Positions 6,584 through 15,521 are shown, counted from the first letter of the stretch. The stretch: DNA of 64,000 bases from Sphingobacterium nematocida (GCF_900168125.1 NZ_FUZF01000008.1:109304-173303); one strand, 5' to 3'. Notes: generated by a model not told the origin, from the letters alone. Made by a program: numbers and translations.

Positions 6584-9010
6584 ATGAATAGAAATATTAA
6601 AAAGGTAGCCGTACTAGGCTCAGGCGTGATGGGTTCTCGTATCGCTTGTCACTTTGCCAATATTGGTGTGGAAGTACTGCTGTTGGACATTGCTCCCAAA
6701 GAACTACTTCCTATGGAGGTGTCGAAAGAGCTTACGCTAGAACATCCTGCTGTACGTAATCGTATTGTAAACACTTCGCTCGAAACGGCGATAAAGTCCA
6801 ATCCCGCACCGCTTTTTAGTAAATCTTTTGCAACGCGGATCAGTACGGGTAACTTTGATGACGATATGGCTAAGTTAGCTGATGTCGACTGGATTATCGA
6901 GGTTGTGGTAGAGCGATTAGATATAAAGAAATCTGTTTTTGAGAAAGTAGAACAGTTTCGTAAACCAGGGACGTTAATCACCTCAAATACATCCGGAATC
7001 CCCATTCATTTAATGACTGAAGGTCGTTCGGATGATTTTGTTGCCCACTTTTGCGGTACCCACTTTTTCAATCCTCCTCGATATCTGCAGCTATTAGAGA
7101 TTATTCCGACCTCACAAACCAATGAAGAAGTTGTAGATTTCTTGGTTGGCTATGGGGATAAGATGTTGGGCAAGACAGTTGTTTTGTGTAAAGATACACC
7201 AGCCTTCATTGGAAATCGAATCGGTGTATATTCGATGTTGGCGCTGACACACCTTGTGGATCAAATGGATTTGACGGTGGAAGAGGTGGATAAATATACT
7301 GGCCCGGCCATGGGCCACCCTAAGTCTGCTACCTTTCGTACAGCAGATGTGGTCGGTTTGGACACATTGGTAAATGTAGCGAATGGTTTGGATCAGAATG
7401 CACCAAATGATGAAGCCAAAGGAGTATTTGCATTGCCTGGTTTTATTACCCAGATGGTGAATAATAAGTGGCTTGGAGAAAAGACGAAGAAAGGGTTTTA
7501 CGAAAAGGTAAAAGGAGCTGATGGCGGTTCTGAGATTTTGTCTTTAAATCTTAAGACATTGGAGTATGGCCCTCAGTCAAAAGTTAAATCTGCGACTCTG
7601 GATGCGACTAAACAGGTTGAAGATATTCGTAAGCGGATGAAAGTCTATGAACAGGGGGCCGATAGGGCAGGTGAGCTTTTTCGGGCCATGCACTATCCAC
7701 TATTCGAATACGTGTCGAAGCGGATTCCTGAAATAACCGATGATTTTTTTCGCATAGATGATGCAATGCGTGCCGGATTTGGTTGGGAGATAGGGCCTTT
7801 TGAGGTTTGGGATGCCTTAGGTGTGCGCGAGACATTAGAAAAGATAAAAAAGGAAGAGAAGAGATTGCCAGGACAGAATGGCGAGGTCGCTCCGTGGGTG
7901 CATGATATGCTCGCTGCAGGTTGTGAATCATTCTACAAGATAGAAAATGGTGTCCGTCATTATTATGATATCAACTCTAAATCTTATAAAGCGATACCAG
8001 GGACGGAGGAACTAATTGTACTAGACCATATTCGAGAGAAGAAAACTATCTGGAAAAATTCTGGAGTGTCGATCATCGACTTGGGGGATGGTATTCTCAA
8101 TTGTGAGTTTCATACCAAGATGAATACTATTGGAGGAGATGTCATTCAAGGTATCAACAAAGCTATTGATATTGCCGAAAAGGATTATCGCGGCCTAGTT
8201 ATTTCCAATGATGGAAAAAATTTCTCAGCAGGAGCGAATATAGGAATGATTTTCATGATGGCTGTGGAGCAGGATTACGATGAGTTAAATATGGCTGTAC
8301 GTCTGTTCCAAAATACATCGATGCGCATCCGTTATTCAGCAATACCTGTAGTTGTAGCACCGTTCCAATTGACACTGGGTGGAGGCTGCGAGTTTTCCAT
8401 GCATGCAGATTTTGTACAGTTGCATGCGGAGACTTACATGGGACTGGTAGAGTTTGGAGTAGGAGTAATCCCCGGAGGGGGAGGTTCCAAAGAATTTACA
8501 TTAAGGGCTTCAGACGAATTTAAAGATGATCAGATTACACAAAACACGCTAAAAGATAAATTTCTCACTATAGGTCAGGCCAAAGTTTCTACGTCGGCCG
8601 TTGAGGCCTTTGAATTAGGTTACCTGCAGAAAGGTAAGTATGCTATCACCATGAATCGTGCACGTTTATTGGCAGATGCCAAAGCCAAAGCTATAGAATT
8701 GGCAGATGAAGGCTATGTACAGCCAGCGCCACGCCACGACATTAAGGTGTTAGGCAATCAGGGATTAGGCATAGTGTATGTAGGAGCTTCGTCTATGCGT
8801 GCAGGAAATTACATATCTGATCATGATAAGAAGATTTCTGAAAAGCTAGGATGGGTTATGTGTGGAGGCGATCTTTCGGCCCCTACGGAGGTGTCTGAAC
8901 AATATTTGTTAGATCTAGAGCGAAAGGCTTTCTTAGAGTTATGTGCAGAACGTAAGACGCTTGAACGTATTCAGCATATGTTGACAAAAGGAAAGGCGTT
9001 ACGTAATTAG
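6584..9010 (+). CDS. fadN: 3-hydroxyacyl-CoA dehydrogenase / enoyl-CoA hydratase, FadN type
   Basis: 808 residues, cytoplasmic. It catalyses the hydration of trans-2-enoyl-CoA and the NAD-dependent oxidation of 3-hydroxyacyl-CoA in beta-oxidation. The domain order is dehydrogenase first, hydratase last, as in Bacillus FadN and opposite to E. coli FadB. The Rossmann loop GSGVMG is at 12-17, the dehydrogenase signature DTPAFIGNRIGVY near 204, and a second dehydrogenase C-domain at about 355-450. The crotonase domain has NFSAGAN near 546, LGGGCEF near 595 and GLVEFGVGVIPGGGG near 623, so both catalytic glutamates are present. fadA and fadE follow. The start is ATG 6584, the third copy of the repeated CACATATG context; two near-identical hairpin units precede it. 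Confidence 0.93.
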   Translation: MNRNIKKVAVLGSGVMGSRIACHFANIGVEVLLLDIAPKELLPMEVSKELTLEHPAVRNRIVNTSLETAIKSNPAPLFSKSFATRISTGNFDDDMAKLADVDWIIEVVVERLDIKKSVFEKVEQFRKPGTLITSNTSGIPIHLMTEGRSDDFVAHFCGTHFFNPPRYLQLLEIIPTSQTNEEVVDFLVGYGDKMLGKTVVLCKDTPAFIGNRIGVYSMLALTHLVDQMDLTVEEVDKYTGPAMGHPKSATFRTADVVGLDTLVNVANGLDQNAPNDEAKGVFALPGFITQMVNNKWLGEKTKKGFYEKVKGADGGSEILSLNLKTLEYGPQSKVKSATLDATKQVEDIRKRMKVYEQGADRAGELFRAMHYPLFEYVSKRIPEITDDFFRIDDAMRAGFGWEIGPFEVWDALGVRETLEKIKKEEKRLPGQNGEVAPWVHDMLAAGCESFYKIENGVRHYYDINSKSYKAIPGTEELIVLDHIREKKTIWKNSGVSIIDLGDGILNCEFHTKMNTIGGDVIQGINKAIDIAEKDYRGLVISNDGKNFSAGANIGMIFMMAVEQDYDELNMAVRLFQNTSMRIRYSAIPVVVAPFQLTLGGGCEFSMHADFVQLHAETYMGLVEFGVGVIPGGGGSKEFTLRASDEFKDDQITQNTLKDKFLTIGQAKVSTSAVEAFELGYLQKGKYAITMNRARLLADAKAKAIELADEGYVQPAPRHDIKVLGNQGLGIVYVGASSMRAGNYISDHDKKISEKLGWVMCGGDLSAPTEVSEQYLLDLERKAFLELCAERKTLERIQHMLTKGKALRN

Positions 9011-9016
9011 ACGACA

Positions 9017-9044
9017 AGTATTTGGTACTTAGTATTTAGATGTA
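9017..9044 (+). repeat. Left inverted repeat flanking the four-helix-bundle gene
   Basis: AGTATTTGG, then TACTTAGTATTTAGATGTA, immediately before and overlapping the ATG at 9044. The reverse complement of 9322-9350 is similar by eye (roughly three quarters of positions with one gap), giving an inverted pair around the small gene. A shorter copy occurs at 5645. Confidence 0.5.
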
Positions 9045-9292
9045 TGCATCAATATAAGGAATTGAAATTATGGCAGAAGGCGATAGAACTGGATTCTGAA
9101 GTTTATAGTCTTACAAGCCGTTTCCCTGACAAAGAACGACTTGGGTTAATTAGCCAAATTAATCGCGCTGCGGTCTCAATTCCATCAAATATCGCTGAGG
9201 GAGCTGGTCGTAATTCTGATAAAGGGTTTGTTCAATTTCTTGCGATAGCACATGCATTTACATATGAAGTCAAAACGCAGTTGATTATATGA
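9044..9292 (+). pseudogene. Truncated four-helix-bundle protein (S23/IVS-like)
   Basis: 82 residues of a family normally about 115-120 long. The signature is clear: YKELKLWQKAIEL, SRFPDKERLGLISQINRAAVSIPSNIAEG and KGFVQFLAIAHAFTYEVKTQL. The frame stops at TGA 9290-9292 exactly where homologues carry Ser in LIIS, and the same frame continues KNLGYLLDKSTY to a TAA at 9329-9331. A TCA-to-TGA change would explain the first stop. The last helix is missing anyway, so the gene is decayed. It sits between fadN and fadA in the same direction, enclosed by inverted repeats. These proteins are best known from intervening sequences in 23S rRNA genes; their free-standing function is unknown. Confidence 0.8.
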
Positions 9293-9321
9293 AAGAACTT
9301 AGGTTATTTATTAGACAAATC

Positions 9322-9350
9322 TACATACTAATATCTAACTACTTAATACT
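9322..9350 (-). repeat. Right inverted repeat flanking the four-helix-bundle gene
   Basis: On the minus strand this reads AGTATTAAGTAGTTAGATAT, then TAGTATGTA, comparable with the left repeat at 9017-9044. It ends 6 bases before the fadA start codon. Confidence 0.5.
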
Positions 9351-9356
9351 AAAAAC

Positions 9357-10532
9357 ATGGAAGCATACATTGTAGCAGGATATCGTACCGCTGTAGGCAA
9401 GGCACCAAGAGGTGGTTTTCGTTTTATGCGCGCGGATGATTTGGCCGCAGAGGTTATCAAACATTTGGTGGCTTCGGTGCCGAATTTAAATAAAGAAGAA
9501 ATTGATGATGTCATTGTAGGTAATGCAATGCCAGAGGCAGAGCAAGGTATGAATATGGGCCGTTTTATATCCCTGATGGGACTGGATACGGATAAAGTTC
9601 CCGGTGTCACTGTAAACCGTTATTGTGCGTCAGGGTTAGATACTATAGCGACGGCGACGGCTAAGATTAAGGCAGGCATGGCGGATGTCATCATTGCTGG
9701 GGGGGCAGAGGTTATGTCGGGTATGCCATTTGGTGGATGGAAGATTGTACCCAATCCCAAGGTGGCGATGGCGCATTCAGACTGGTATTGGGGAATGGGG
9801 CTGACAGCCGAAGCAGTGGCGCAGGATTATAAGGTATCACGTGCGGATCAGGATGCGTTTGCGCTCAAATCTCATCAAAAGGCAATCGAAGCTATCAAGA
9901 ATGGACATCTCAAAGACGGTGTTGTACCTATTACCGTAAAGGAAAATTACTTGAAAGATGGCAAGATGGCGACGCGAGAATATATCGTTGACACAGATGA
10001 GGGTCCACGTGCCGATACGACCTTAGAGGCACTGTCCAACTTAAGACCAGTTTTTGCTGCAGACGGAGTTGTAACAGCAGGGAATTCTTCTCAGACTTCT
10101 GACGGGGCAGCCTTTGTAATGGTGATGTCTGAGCGTAAAATGAATGAACTGGGGTTAAAGCCGATCGCTAAATTAATTTCTTATGCAGTGGCAGGTGTCC
10201 CTCCACGTATTATGGGGATAGGTCCTATAGTTGCTATTCCAAAAGCGCTGGAACAAGCAGGATTGAAAAAAGAAGATATTGACTTAATCGAATTGAATGA
10301 AGCCTTTGCTTCTCAGTCTTTGGCTGTTATCAGGGAGTTAGGGCTGGATGAAGGACGGGTGAATGTCAATGGAGGAGCTATTGCGTTGGGACATCCACTG
10401 GGCTGTACAGGAGCTAAGCTCACCGTGCAGATTCTGAATGAATTGAAACGAAGAGGCAAGAAGTATGGAATGGTGACAATGTGTGTGGGGACAGGACAGG
10501 GGGCTGCTGGAATCTTTGAAATGATGGGTTAG
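9357..10532 (+). CDS. fadA: Acetyl-CoA acyltransferase (3-ketoacyl-CoA thiolase)
   Basis: 391 residues, standard thiolase length. It cleaves 3-ketoacyl-CoA with CoA to acetyl-CoA and a shortened acyl-CoA, the last step of beta-oxidation. The nucleophile is C90 in [10 protein letters not shown]. The thiolase signature [16 protein letters not shown] places H346, and the second active-site cysteine is C376 in TMCVGTGQG. It lies downstream of fadN in the same direction; the gap carries the decayed four-helix-bundle gene and its inverted repeats, which replace the tight spacing expected in such operons. fadE follows 111 bases later. The intergenic stretch after the stop contains short AGATGTnAGAT-type microrepeats (about 10537-10562) of no known role. 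Confidence 0.93.
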   Translation: MEAYIVAGYRTAVGKAPRGGFRFMRADDLAAEVIKHLVASVPNLNKEEIDDVIVGNAMPEAEQGMNMGRFISLMGLDTDKVPGVTVNRYCASGLDTIATATAKIKAGMADVIIAGGAEVMSGMPFGGWKIVPNPKVAMAHSDWYWGMGLTAEAVAQDYKVSRADQDAFALKSHQKAIEAIKNGHLKDGVVPITVKENYLKDGKMATREYIVDTDEGPRADTTLEALSNLRPVFAADGVVTAGNSSQTSDGAAFVMVMSERKMNELGLKPIAKLISYAVAGVPPRIMGIGPIVAIPKALEQAGLKKEDIDLIELNEAFASQSLAVIRELGLDEGRVNVNGGAIALGHPLGCTGAKLTVQILNELKRRGKKYGMVTMCVGTGQGAAGIFEMMG

Positions 10533-10643
10533 TATCAGATGTGAGATGATAGATGTCAGATTTGCAACTGAATGTTCATGACGAAGTAAGAGCAAAATAT
10601 TAAAATGGGCAGTTAAATAGTTAAAAATTAAGGTGTTAGAAAA

Positions 10644-12422
10644 ATGAGAACAACAATTAAAGGTGGTGAGTTTGTAATTAAGGAAACACTATATAGCGAA
10701 GTTTTTATTCCAGAAGAGTTTGACGAAGAAGCAAAAATGATTCGGCAGACATGTTTAGATTTTTTGGATGCCGAAGTGTTAAATAAATTAGATCGCATTG
10801 ATGCACAGGAAGAAGGCTTAATGCAACAGTTGATGGATAAAGCTGGAGAGCTGGGTATGTTGGGCGTATCTATTCCTGAAGAATACGGCGGCTTTGGTAA
10901 GAATTTTAACACTTCAATGTTAGTGGCAGATGCGGTAGGCGGAGGCTTTTCTTTCGCTGTAGCGCTTTCAGCACATACAGGAATAGGAACATTACCGATT
11001 TTATATTATGGTAATGCCGAACAAAAAGCGAAATATATACCAAAGTTGACTACAGGCGAGTGGAAGGCGGCCTACTGTCTTACCGAACCAAACTCCGGCT
11101 CGGACGCCAATTCAGGTCGTACATCGGCCAAGCTGAATGCCGAAGGAACCCATTATTTGATCAATGGGCAAAAGATGTGGATCACCAACGGTGGGTTTGC
11201 AGATATTTTTATCGTGTTTGCCAAGATCGATGATGATAAAAATTTAACAGCTTTTATTGTAGAGAAGGATTTTGGTGGTATTACAATGAATCCTGAGGAA
11301 CATAAGCTCGGTATCAAAGGGTCCTCCACAAGACAGATTTTCTTCAATGATTGTGCTGTACCGGTGGAGAATATGCTGTCGGAACGGGAGAATGGATTTA
11401 AGATTGCAGTCAATATATTGAATATCGGACGCATTAAATTAGGAGCAGCGACGATTGGTTCAGCGAGAGCAGTAATTTCTACTGCCGTTAACTACGCTAA
11501 TGAAAGAGTTCAGTTTAATTTGCCGATATCAAAGTTCGGAGCTGTTCGTTATAAGATAGCGGAATCGGCGATTCGTCTCTTTGCTACCGAATCGGCAGCC
11601 TATCGTGCTGGTCAGAACATCGATGATGCGTATGAAGCTTTGATTGCAAGTGGAATGGATGAAGCTAAAGCCAAGTTGAAATCTGTCGAACAGTTTGCAA
11701 TAGAATGCGCTATTATCAAAGTATGGTGCTCGGAGATGCTAGATTATGTAGTCGATGAAGGTGTTCAGATATATGGAGGTATGGGCTATTCGGCAGAAGC
11801 TCCAATGGAACGTGCGTATCGGGACTCACGAATCAATCGAATATTCGAAGGAACCAACGAAGTAAACCGTTTATTGGTGGTCGATATGTTATTGAAGCGT
11901 GCGATGAAAGGAGAGTTGGATCTAATGGGGCCTGCTCAAGCAGTGGTAGGAGAGTTAATGGCTATTCCCGATTTCGCTGATGAGGATACAACAGTATTTG
12001 CAGCAGAGAAGAAAATAATCGCTAATCTTAAGAAAGCAGGATTGATGATTGCGGGAGCCGCTGTGCAGAAGTTAATGATGTCGCTCTCTAAAGAACAGGA
12101 AATCTTGATGAATATAGCTGATATCATAGGCTATGTGTATGTCGCTGAATCTGTTTTGTTGAGAGCAGAAAAGTTGTACCATAGCCAAGGAGAAGAAGCT
12201 ACTAGAGTACAGGCTGATATAGCCAGGGTGTATCTGTATTCAACCATCGAAAAGATTAGTGCAGCAGGTAAAGAAGCCTTGTACTCTTTTGGAGAGGGGG
12301 ATGAATTGAATATGATGTTGGTAGGATTACGTCGCTTCACTAAAGCGCAACCTTTCAATGTAAAAGATGCTCGTCAGCGTATTGCACGTAAGCTGATAGA
12401 GGAAAATAAATATTGTTTTTAA
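10644..12422 (+). CDS. fadE: Acyl-CoA dehydrogenase, FadE type
   Basis: 592 residues, close to Bacillus FadE (about 594) and longer than the usual 380-residue acyl-CoA dehydrogenases. It has the N-terminal helical domain, then the middle beta-domain with AAYCLTEPNSGSDA near 150 and MWITNGG near 178. The C-terminal FAD domain has VQIYGGMGYSAEAPMERAYRD and E402 in FEGTNE, the expected catalytic base. An extra C-terminal helical extension of about 170 residues is typical of the VLCAD-like type. It introduces the trans-2 double bond into acyl-CoA, the first step of the pathway, and needs an electron-transfer flavoprotein not encoded here. It ends the fad operon, followed by a strong terminator. 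Confidence 0.92.
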   Translation: MRTTIKGGEFVIKETLYSEVFIPEEFDEEAKMIRQTCLDFLDAEVLNKLDRIDAQEEGLMQQLMDKAGELGMLGVSIPEEYGGFGKNFNTSMLVADAVGGGFSFAVALSAHTGIGTLPILYYGNAEQKAKYIPKLTTGEWKAAYCLTEPNSGSDANSGRTSAKLNAEGTHYLINGQKMWITNGGFADIFIVFAKIDDDKNLTAFIVEKDFGGITMNPEEHKLGIKGSSTRQIFFNDCAVPVENMLSERENGFKIAVNILNIGRIKLGAATIGSARAVISTAVNYANERVQFNLPISKFGAVRYKIAESAIRLFATESAAYRAGQNIDDAYEALIASGMDEAKAKLKSVEQFAIECAIIKVWCSEMLDYVVDEGVQIYGGMGYSAEAPMERAYRDSRINRIFEGTNEVNRLLVVDMLLKRAMKGELDLMGPAQAVVGELMAIPDFADEDTTVFAAEKKIIANLKKAGLMIAGAAVQKLMMSLSKEQEILMNIADIIGYVYVAESVLLRAEKLYHSQGEEATRVQADIARVYLYSTIEKISAAGKEALYSFGEGDELNMMLVGLRRFTKAQPFNVKDARQRIARKLIEENKYCF

Positions 12423-12445
12423 AGAATTTTCTTGGTTGATTATAT

Positions 12446-12476
12446 AAGCCTGTACGATCTGTACAGGCTTTTTTTT
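12446..12476 (+). terminator. Intrinsic terminator of the fad operon
   Basis: Stem AAGCCTGTAC / GTACAGGCTT with loop GATCT followed by a run of T, 24 bases after the fadE stop. Confidence 0.95.
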
Positions 12477-12572
12477 GGGGTTAATTTTCTATAAAACAGA
12501 TGTTTTTGTTGGATGATGAAGAGTTTTTGAAATAAAATCTATTAAATAGGTAGACTTTTTGCTTTTTGTTTT

Positions 12573-12580
12573 TATCTTTG
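12573..12580 (+). promoter_or_regulatory. -7 promoter element of the TonB-YeiH operon
   Basis: TATCTTTG, an exact Bacteroidota -7 consensus. Transcription from here would give an untranslated leader of about 280 bases containing the 28-codon ORF (12650) and the terminator hairpin (12777) before the receptor gene. No clear -33 TTG. Confidence 0.55.
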
Positions 12581-12649
12581 TTTTATTATCGTATTCAATT
12601 GGCGTTGGCAACGGTAGAAAATATTTCTAACTAATTATCTTTTATTAAA

Positions 12650-12736
12650 ATGAAACAAGTCCATTTCCAAAAATTGCAAACTCATCAATCGAGAATTCTA
12701 CATGTATTGCACAGTGCTCAGGCATGTGGAATGTGA
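12650..12736 (+). CDS. 28-residue leader peptide candidate ending Ala-Cys-Gly-Met
   Basis: The ORF begins ATGAAACAAGTC at 12650 after an AT-rich stretch and stops at TGA 12734-12736. The peptide starts MKQVHFQKLQTHQSR and ends HVLHSAQACGM: basic and His/Gln-rich, with its only Cys at residue 26 and a terminal Met, and no membrane segment or homology I recognise. It lies about 70 bases after a consensus -7 element and 40 bases before a perfect intrinsic terminator, in front of an operon containing a YeiH-type transporter. That order (promoter, short ORF, terminator, structural genes) is what translation-controlled attenuation looks like. Sensing of cysteine or methionine supply is an inference from the C-terminal residues and the downstream genes. 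Confidence 0.55.
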   Translation: MKQVHFQKLQTHQSRILHVLHSAQACGM

Positions 12737-12776
12737 ATGTCTATCTAAATTTCTCTCCCTATATATTAAATAAGTT

Positions 12777-12799
12777 GGGGAAGCATTGCTTCCCCTTTA
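12777..12799 (+). terminator. Terminator hairpin between leader ORF and receptor gene (attenuator)
   Basis: Perfect stem GGGGAAGC / GCTTCCCC with loop ATT followed by TTTATTTA. It lies inside the leader, upstream of the receptor gene on the same strand, so it must be read through for the operon to be expressed. I did not find a convincing competing antiterminator stem by eye. Confidence 0.85.
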
Positions 12800-12869
12800 T
12801 TTACTAATGAAACAAGTTTTCAATTGGCGTTGGCACTTGTATTTCTTCACTACTAAACAATTTAAACAT

Positions 12870-15461
12870 ATGAAAAAAATAGGGTTTTCCCCAATTTACT
12901 TTACGCTTTTGATAATTGTCCTATTTTGCACAGATGTGTATGCACAGGTAGAAACCAAGCCTATTATAAATGCTTCGCTTATTGGGACTGTTATAGATGC
13001 GTCTACTAAAGAGCCTATTGCAGGTGTTACAGTCCAGTTAGAGTCCGTGACACATCAAGTCAGGACGGATAGAGATGGTAACTTTCAGTTTGTAACAGGT
13101 CAGCGATTACCGTTTACGATTATCGCTTCCTATGTTGGTTACCAGTCTAGAAAAATAGTTGTTACACATTCTCCGACCCTGATTGAATTGATCCCCAGTC
13201 AAAATGCTTTGGAACAAGTTCTAGTGACATCACGTAGGCGTACAGAGCGTATACAGGATATTCCGATTCCTGTTTCTATTGTTCGCTCAAGCACTATTGA
13301 AGATGCTGGCGCATTCAATGTTAATAGAATCAAAGAAATTATTCCTACCGTACAATTGTATTCTTCCAATGCTAGAAATACGACTTTGAATATTAGAGGG
13401 TTGGGGTCTACATATGGTCTTACAAATGATGGTATAGATCCTGGGGTAGGTTTTTATGTGGATGGAGTCTATCTAGCCCGACCTGCTGCTACGTGGTTGG
13501 ATTTTATTGATATAGAGCAGATAGAGGTTTTACGGGGGCCCCAGGGCACGCTTTTTGGAAAAAATACAACAGCGGGAGCTTTTAATGTTACTTCCCGTTT
13601 GCCCGAGTTTAACCCAGGTGCGAATTTTGAGTTAACCTACGGCAATTACGGTTTTATTCAAGCTAAAGCTGCATTTACCGGCCCGCTTATAAAAGATAAA
13701 TTAGCTGCCCGTGTTTCGTTTTCAGGAACCCAACGGGACGGACTTTTTTATAATGTATCATCTGACAGAAAGATCAATGATCAAAATAATTTAGGACTGC
13801 GTGGACAATTATTATTCACCCCAAACGAGGATTTAAAAGTAACACTCACTGGAGATGTAACGAGACAACGTCCCGATGGATATGGCTGGGGAGTTGCCGG
13901 AGTCGTCGAAAATAAACGGACAGCATACCGACAGTTCGACGAGATTATAAAAGATCTAGGTTACGAAATTCCGTATAAAAGTGCCTTTGAAAGAAAAGTT
14001 GATTTAGATACTAGATCCCGTGCAGACAATGAATTAGGTGGCATTACTTTAAATGTAGACTATAAAATTGGTAAGGGTACCTTTACATCGACATCGGCTT
14101 GGAGGTATTGGGATTGGGTACCGTTGAATGATAGAGATTATTTAGGGATTCCGGTTTACACGATTTCGTCGGGTAATTCAAAACATGACCAGTGGTCTCA
14201 GGAATTTAGGTATGCAGGGCAGATTAATGAGCGCGTAAGTGGTGTCATTGGTCTGTTTGGCTTATGGCAGGATCTACGTACAGATCCTGTACATACTGAA
14301 GAAGCGGGAGACGCGCTCTGGCGCTTTCAAAAAGGTAATGACGCACAGACACAATGGGGACCAGGGTCAATAGATCGTGTAGGGATACGCACAGAGTATG
14401 GAATTAAAAGTACGAGTTTGGCGGTATTCTCCCAGATAGATTGGGCAATAACTTCAAAGCTACATCTTTTACCGGGATTACGGTATAACTATGATAAGAA
14501 GGTTGCCAATTACGATCGAAAGAAATATATCGAAAATACGATTGAATACACTGCACAACAATTGGCTGCCATAAATAGTATCTATTCAAACCAGCAATTT
14601 GATATAGATGCAGATGCAGCAAACCTTTCTGGTCAATTGTCTTTACAATACAAGTTTAGCCAGGGTTATAACGCTTATGCTACCTATTCCAAAAGCTATA
14701 AGCCTATTGGTGTCAATGTAGGCGGTTTACCCGTTGTAGATGGAAAAGTAGCGGTTGAATTGGCTGAAGTAAAACCAGAATCCGTGAATCACCTTGAGTT
14801 TGGTATTAAAACAAATCTTTCCAAAAATTCATTTTTTAATGTCACACTCTATCAAACACATATAAAGGATTATCAGACCTTGGTACAAACGCCAGATCCT
14901 GGCGTAAATAGGGGGTATTTGGCGAATGCCGAAAAAGTTCGTGTACAAGGAGTTGAACTGGATGGGGGGATCAGACCTTGGAGTTTTTTACGGTTGAATG
15001 GTGCTTTGGCATATACGGACGCAAAATACGTATCCTTTACCAATGCACCTGTGCCTCTTGAAGAAGTGGGGGGAACAGAGGCTTTTAAAGATATTTCAGG
15101 AGGAGTACTGCCGGGGGTGTCAAAGTGGGCTGGGTCTTTGGCGCTGGAATTAACAGCAAAAGGCGATTTACTAAGCCTGCAAGGGTACTATTTCTTGGGG
15201 ACAGAACTTTTTTATCGCTCTCGATTTTCATCGAGTCCGTCACCTTCTGCCTATTTGAATATAGATGCCTATACTTTGTCTAATGCACGAGTTGGATTTA
15301 GGGCAGTCAATGGATTATCTGTAACTATTTGGAGTCGAAACTTAACGAACAAAGACTACTATGAACAGTTATTGGCTGCGCCTGGTAATTTTGGACATTA
15401 TGCAGGTGTTGTAGCGGATCCGCTGACTTATGGAGTGACCTTACGCTATAATTTAAAGTAA
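12870..15461 (+). CDS. TonB-dependent receptor, first gene of the YeiH operon
   Basis: 863 residues from ATG 12870, giving a clean signal peptide (KKIGFSPIYFTLLIIVLF...VYAQ). The frame is open upstream to 12786, but that part overlaps the terminator hairpin and lacks a signal sequence; ATG 12807 (MKQVFNWRWH) is the only serious alternative start. Domains: a carboxypeptidase-regulatory-like domain (about 38-125), a plug with QDIPIPVSIV and a TonB-plug core containing IRGLGSTYG, VDGVYLARP and VLRGPQGTLFGKN, then a 22-strand-type barrel ending TYGVTLRYNLK. The plug resembles receptors also common in Proteobacteria rather than SusC proteins, and no SusD follows. It would import a ligand too large or scarce for porins; the ligand is unknown. 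Confidence 0.9.
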   Translation: MKKIGFSPIYFTLLIIVLFCTDVYAQVETKPIINASLIGTVIDASTKEPIAGVTVQLESVTHQVRTDRDGNFQFVTGQRLPFTIIASYVGYQSRKIVVTHSPTLIELIPSQNALEQVLVTSRRRTERIQDIPIPVSIVRSSTIEDAGAFNVNRIKEIIPTVQLYSSNARNTTLNIRGLGSTYGLTNDGIDPGVGFYVDGVYLARPAATWLDFIDIEQIEVLRGPQGTLFGKNTTAGAFNVTSRLPEFNPGANFELTYGNYGFIQAKAAFTGPLIKDKLAARVSFSGTQRDGLFYNVSSDRKINDQNNLGLRGQLLFTPNEDLKVTLTGDVTRQRPDGYGWGVAGVVENKRTAYRQFDEIIKDLGYEIPYKSAFERKVDLDTRSRADNELGGITLNVDYKIGKGTFTSTSAWRYWDWVPLNDRDYLGIPVYTISSGNSKHDQWSQEFRYAGQINERVSGVIGLFGLWQDLRTDPVHTEEAGDALWRFQKGNDAQTQWGPGSIDRVGIRTEYGIKSTSLAVFSQIDWAITSKLHLLPGLRYNYDKKVANYDRKKYIENTIEYTAQQLAAINSIYSNQQFDIDADAANLSGQLSLQYKFSQGYNAYATYSKSYKPIGVNVGGLPVVDGKVAVELAEVKPESVNHLEFGIKTNLSKNSFFNVTLYQTHIKDYQTLVQTPDPGVNRGYLANAEKVRVQGVELDGGIRPWSFLRLNGALAYTDAKYVSFTNAPVPLEEVGGTEAFKDISGGVLPGVSKWAGSLALELTAKGDLLSLQGYYFLGTELFYRSRFSSSPSPSAYLNIDAYTLSNARVGFRAVNGLSVTIWSRNLTNKDYYEQLLAAPGNFGHYAGVVADPLTYGVTLRYNLK

Positions 15462-15478
15462 CTGACCACCTCTATATA

Positions 15479-15521
15479 GAGCTACTCGGGAGCGCTAATC
15501 GTCTCCCGGTAGCTCATTTTT
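15479..15521 (+). terminator. Hairpin with T-tract after the receptor gene
   Basis: GAGCTAC-T-CGGGAG pairs with CTCCCGGTAGCTC apart from one bulged T, then ATTTTT. It may reduce expression of the following oxidoreductase relative to the receptor rather than end the operon. Confidence 0.75.

Larger units (their letters stand above)
12594..12835 (+). repeat. 17-base direct repeat in the operon leader
   Basis: TTCAATTGGCGTTGGCA occurs at 12594-12610 and again, identical, at 12819-12835. The bases ATGAAACAAGT also occur twice (12650 and 12807). One copy of each lies before and one after the terminator hairpin, so the leader may have arisen by partial duplication or may use alternative pairing. 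Confidence 0.7.

Noticed and set aside
7608..7931. 107-codon ORF antisense to fadN
   Set aside because: His/Arg-rich translation typical of a frame opposite a real gene; no start context or domain.
10533..10643. AGATGTnAGAT microrepeats between fadA and fadE as a regulatory element
   Set aside because: Short, imperfect and AT-rich; too weak to call beyond a note in the fadA entry.
12786..12869. Upstream extension of the TonB receptor reading frame
   Set aside because: It overlaps a perfect terminator hairpin and lacks a signal peptide; the ATG at 12870 gives a normal one.
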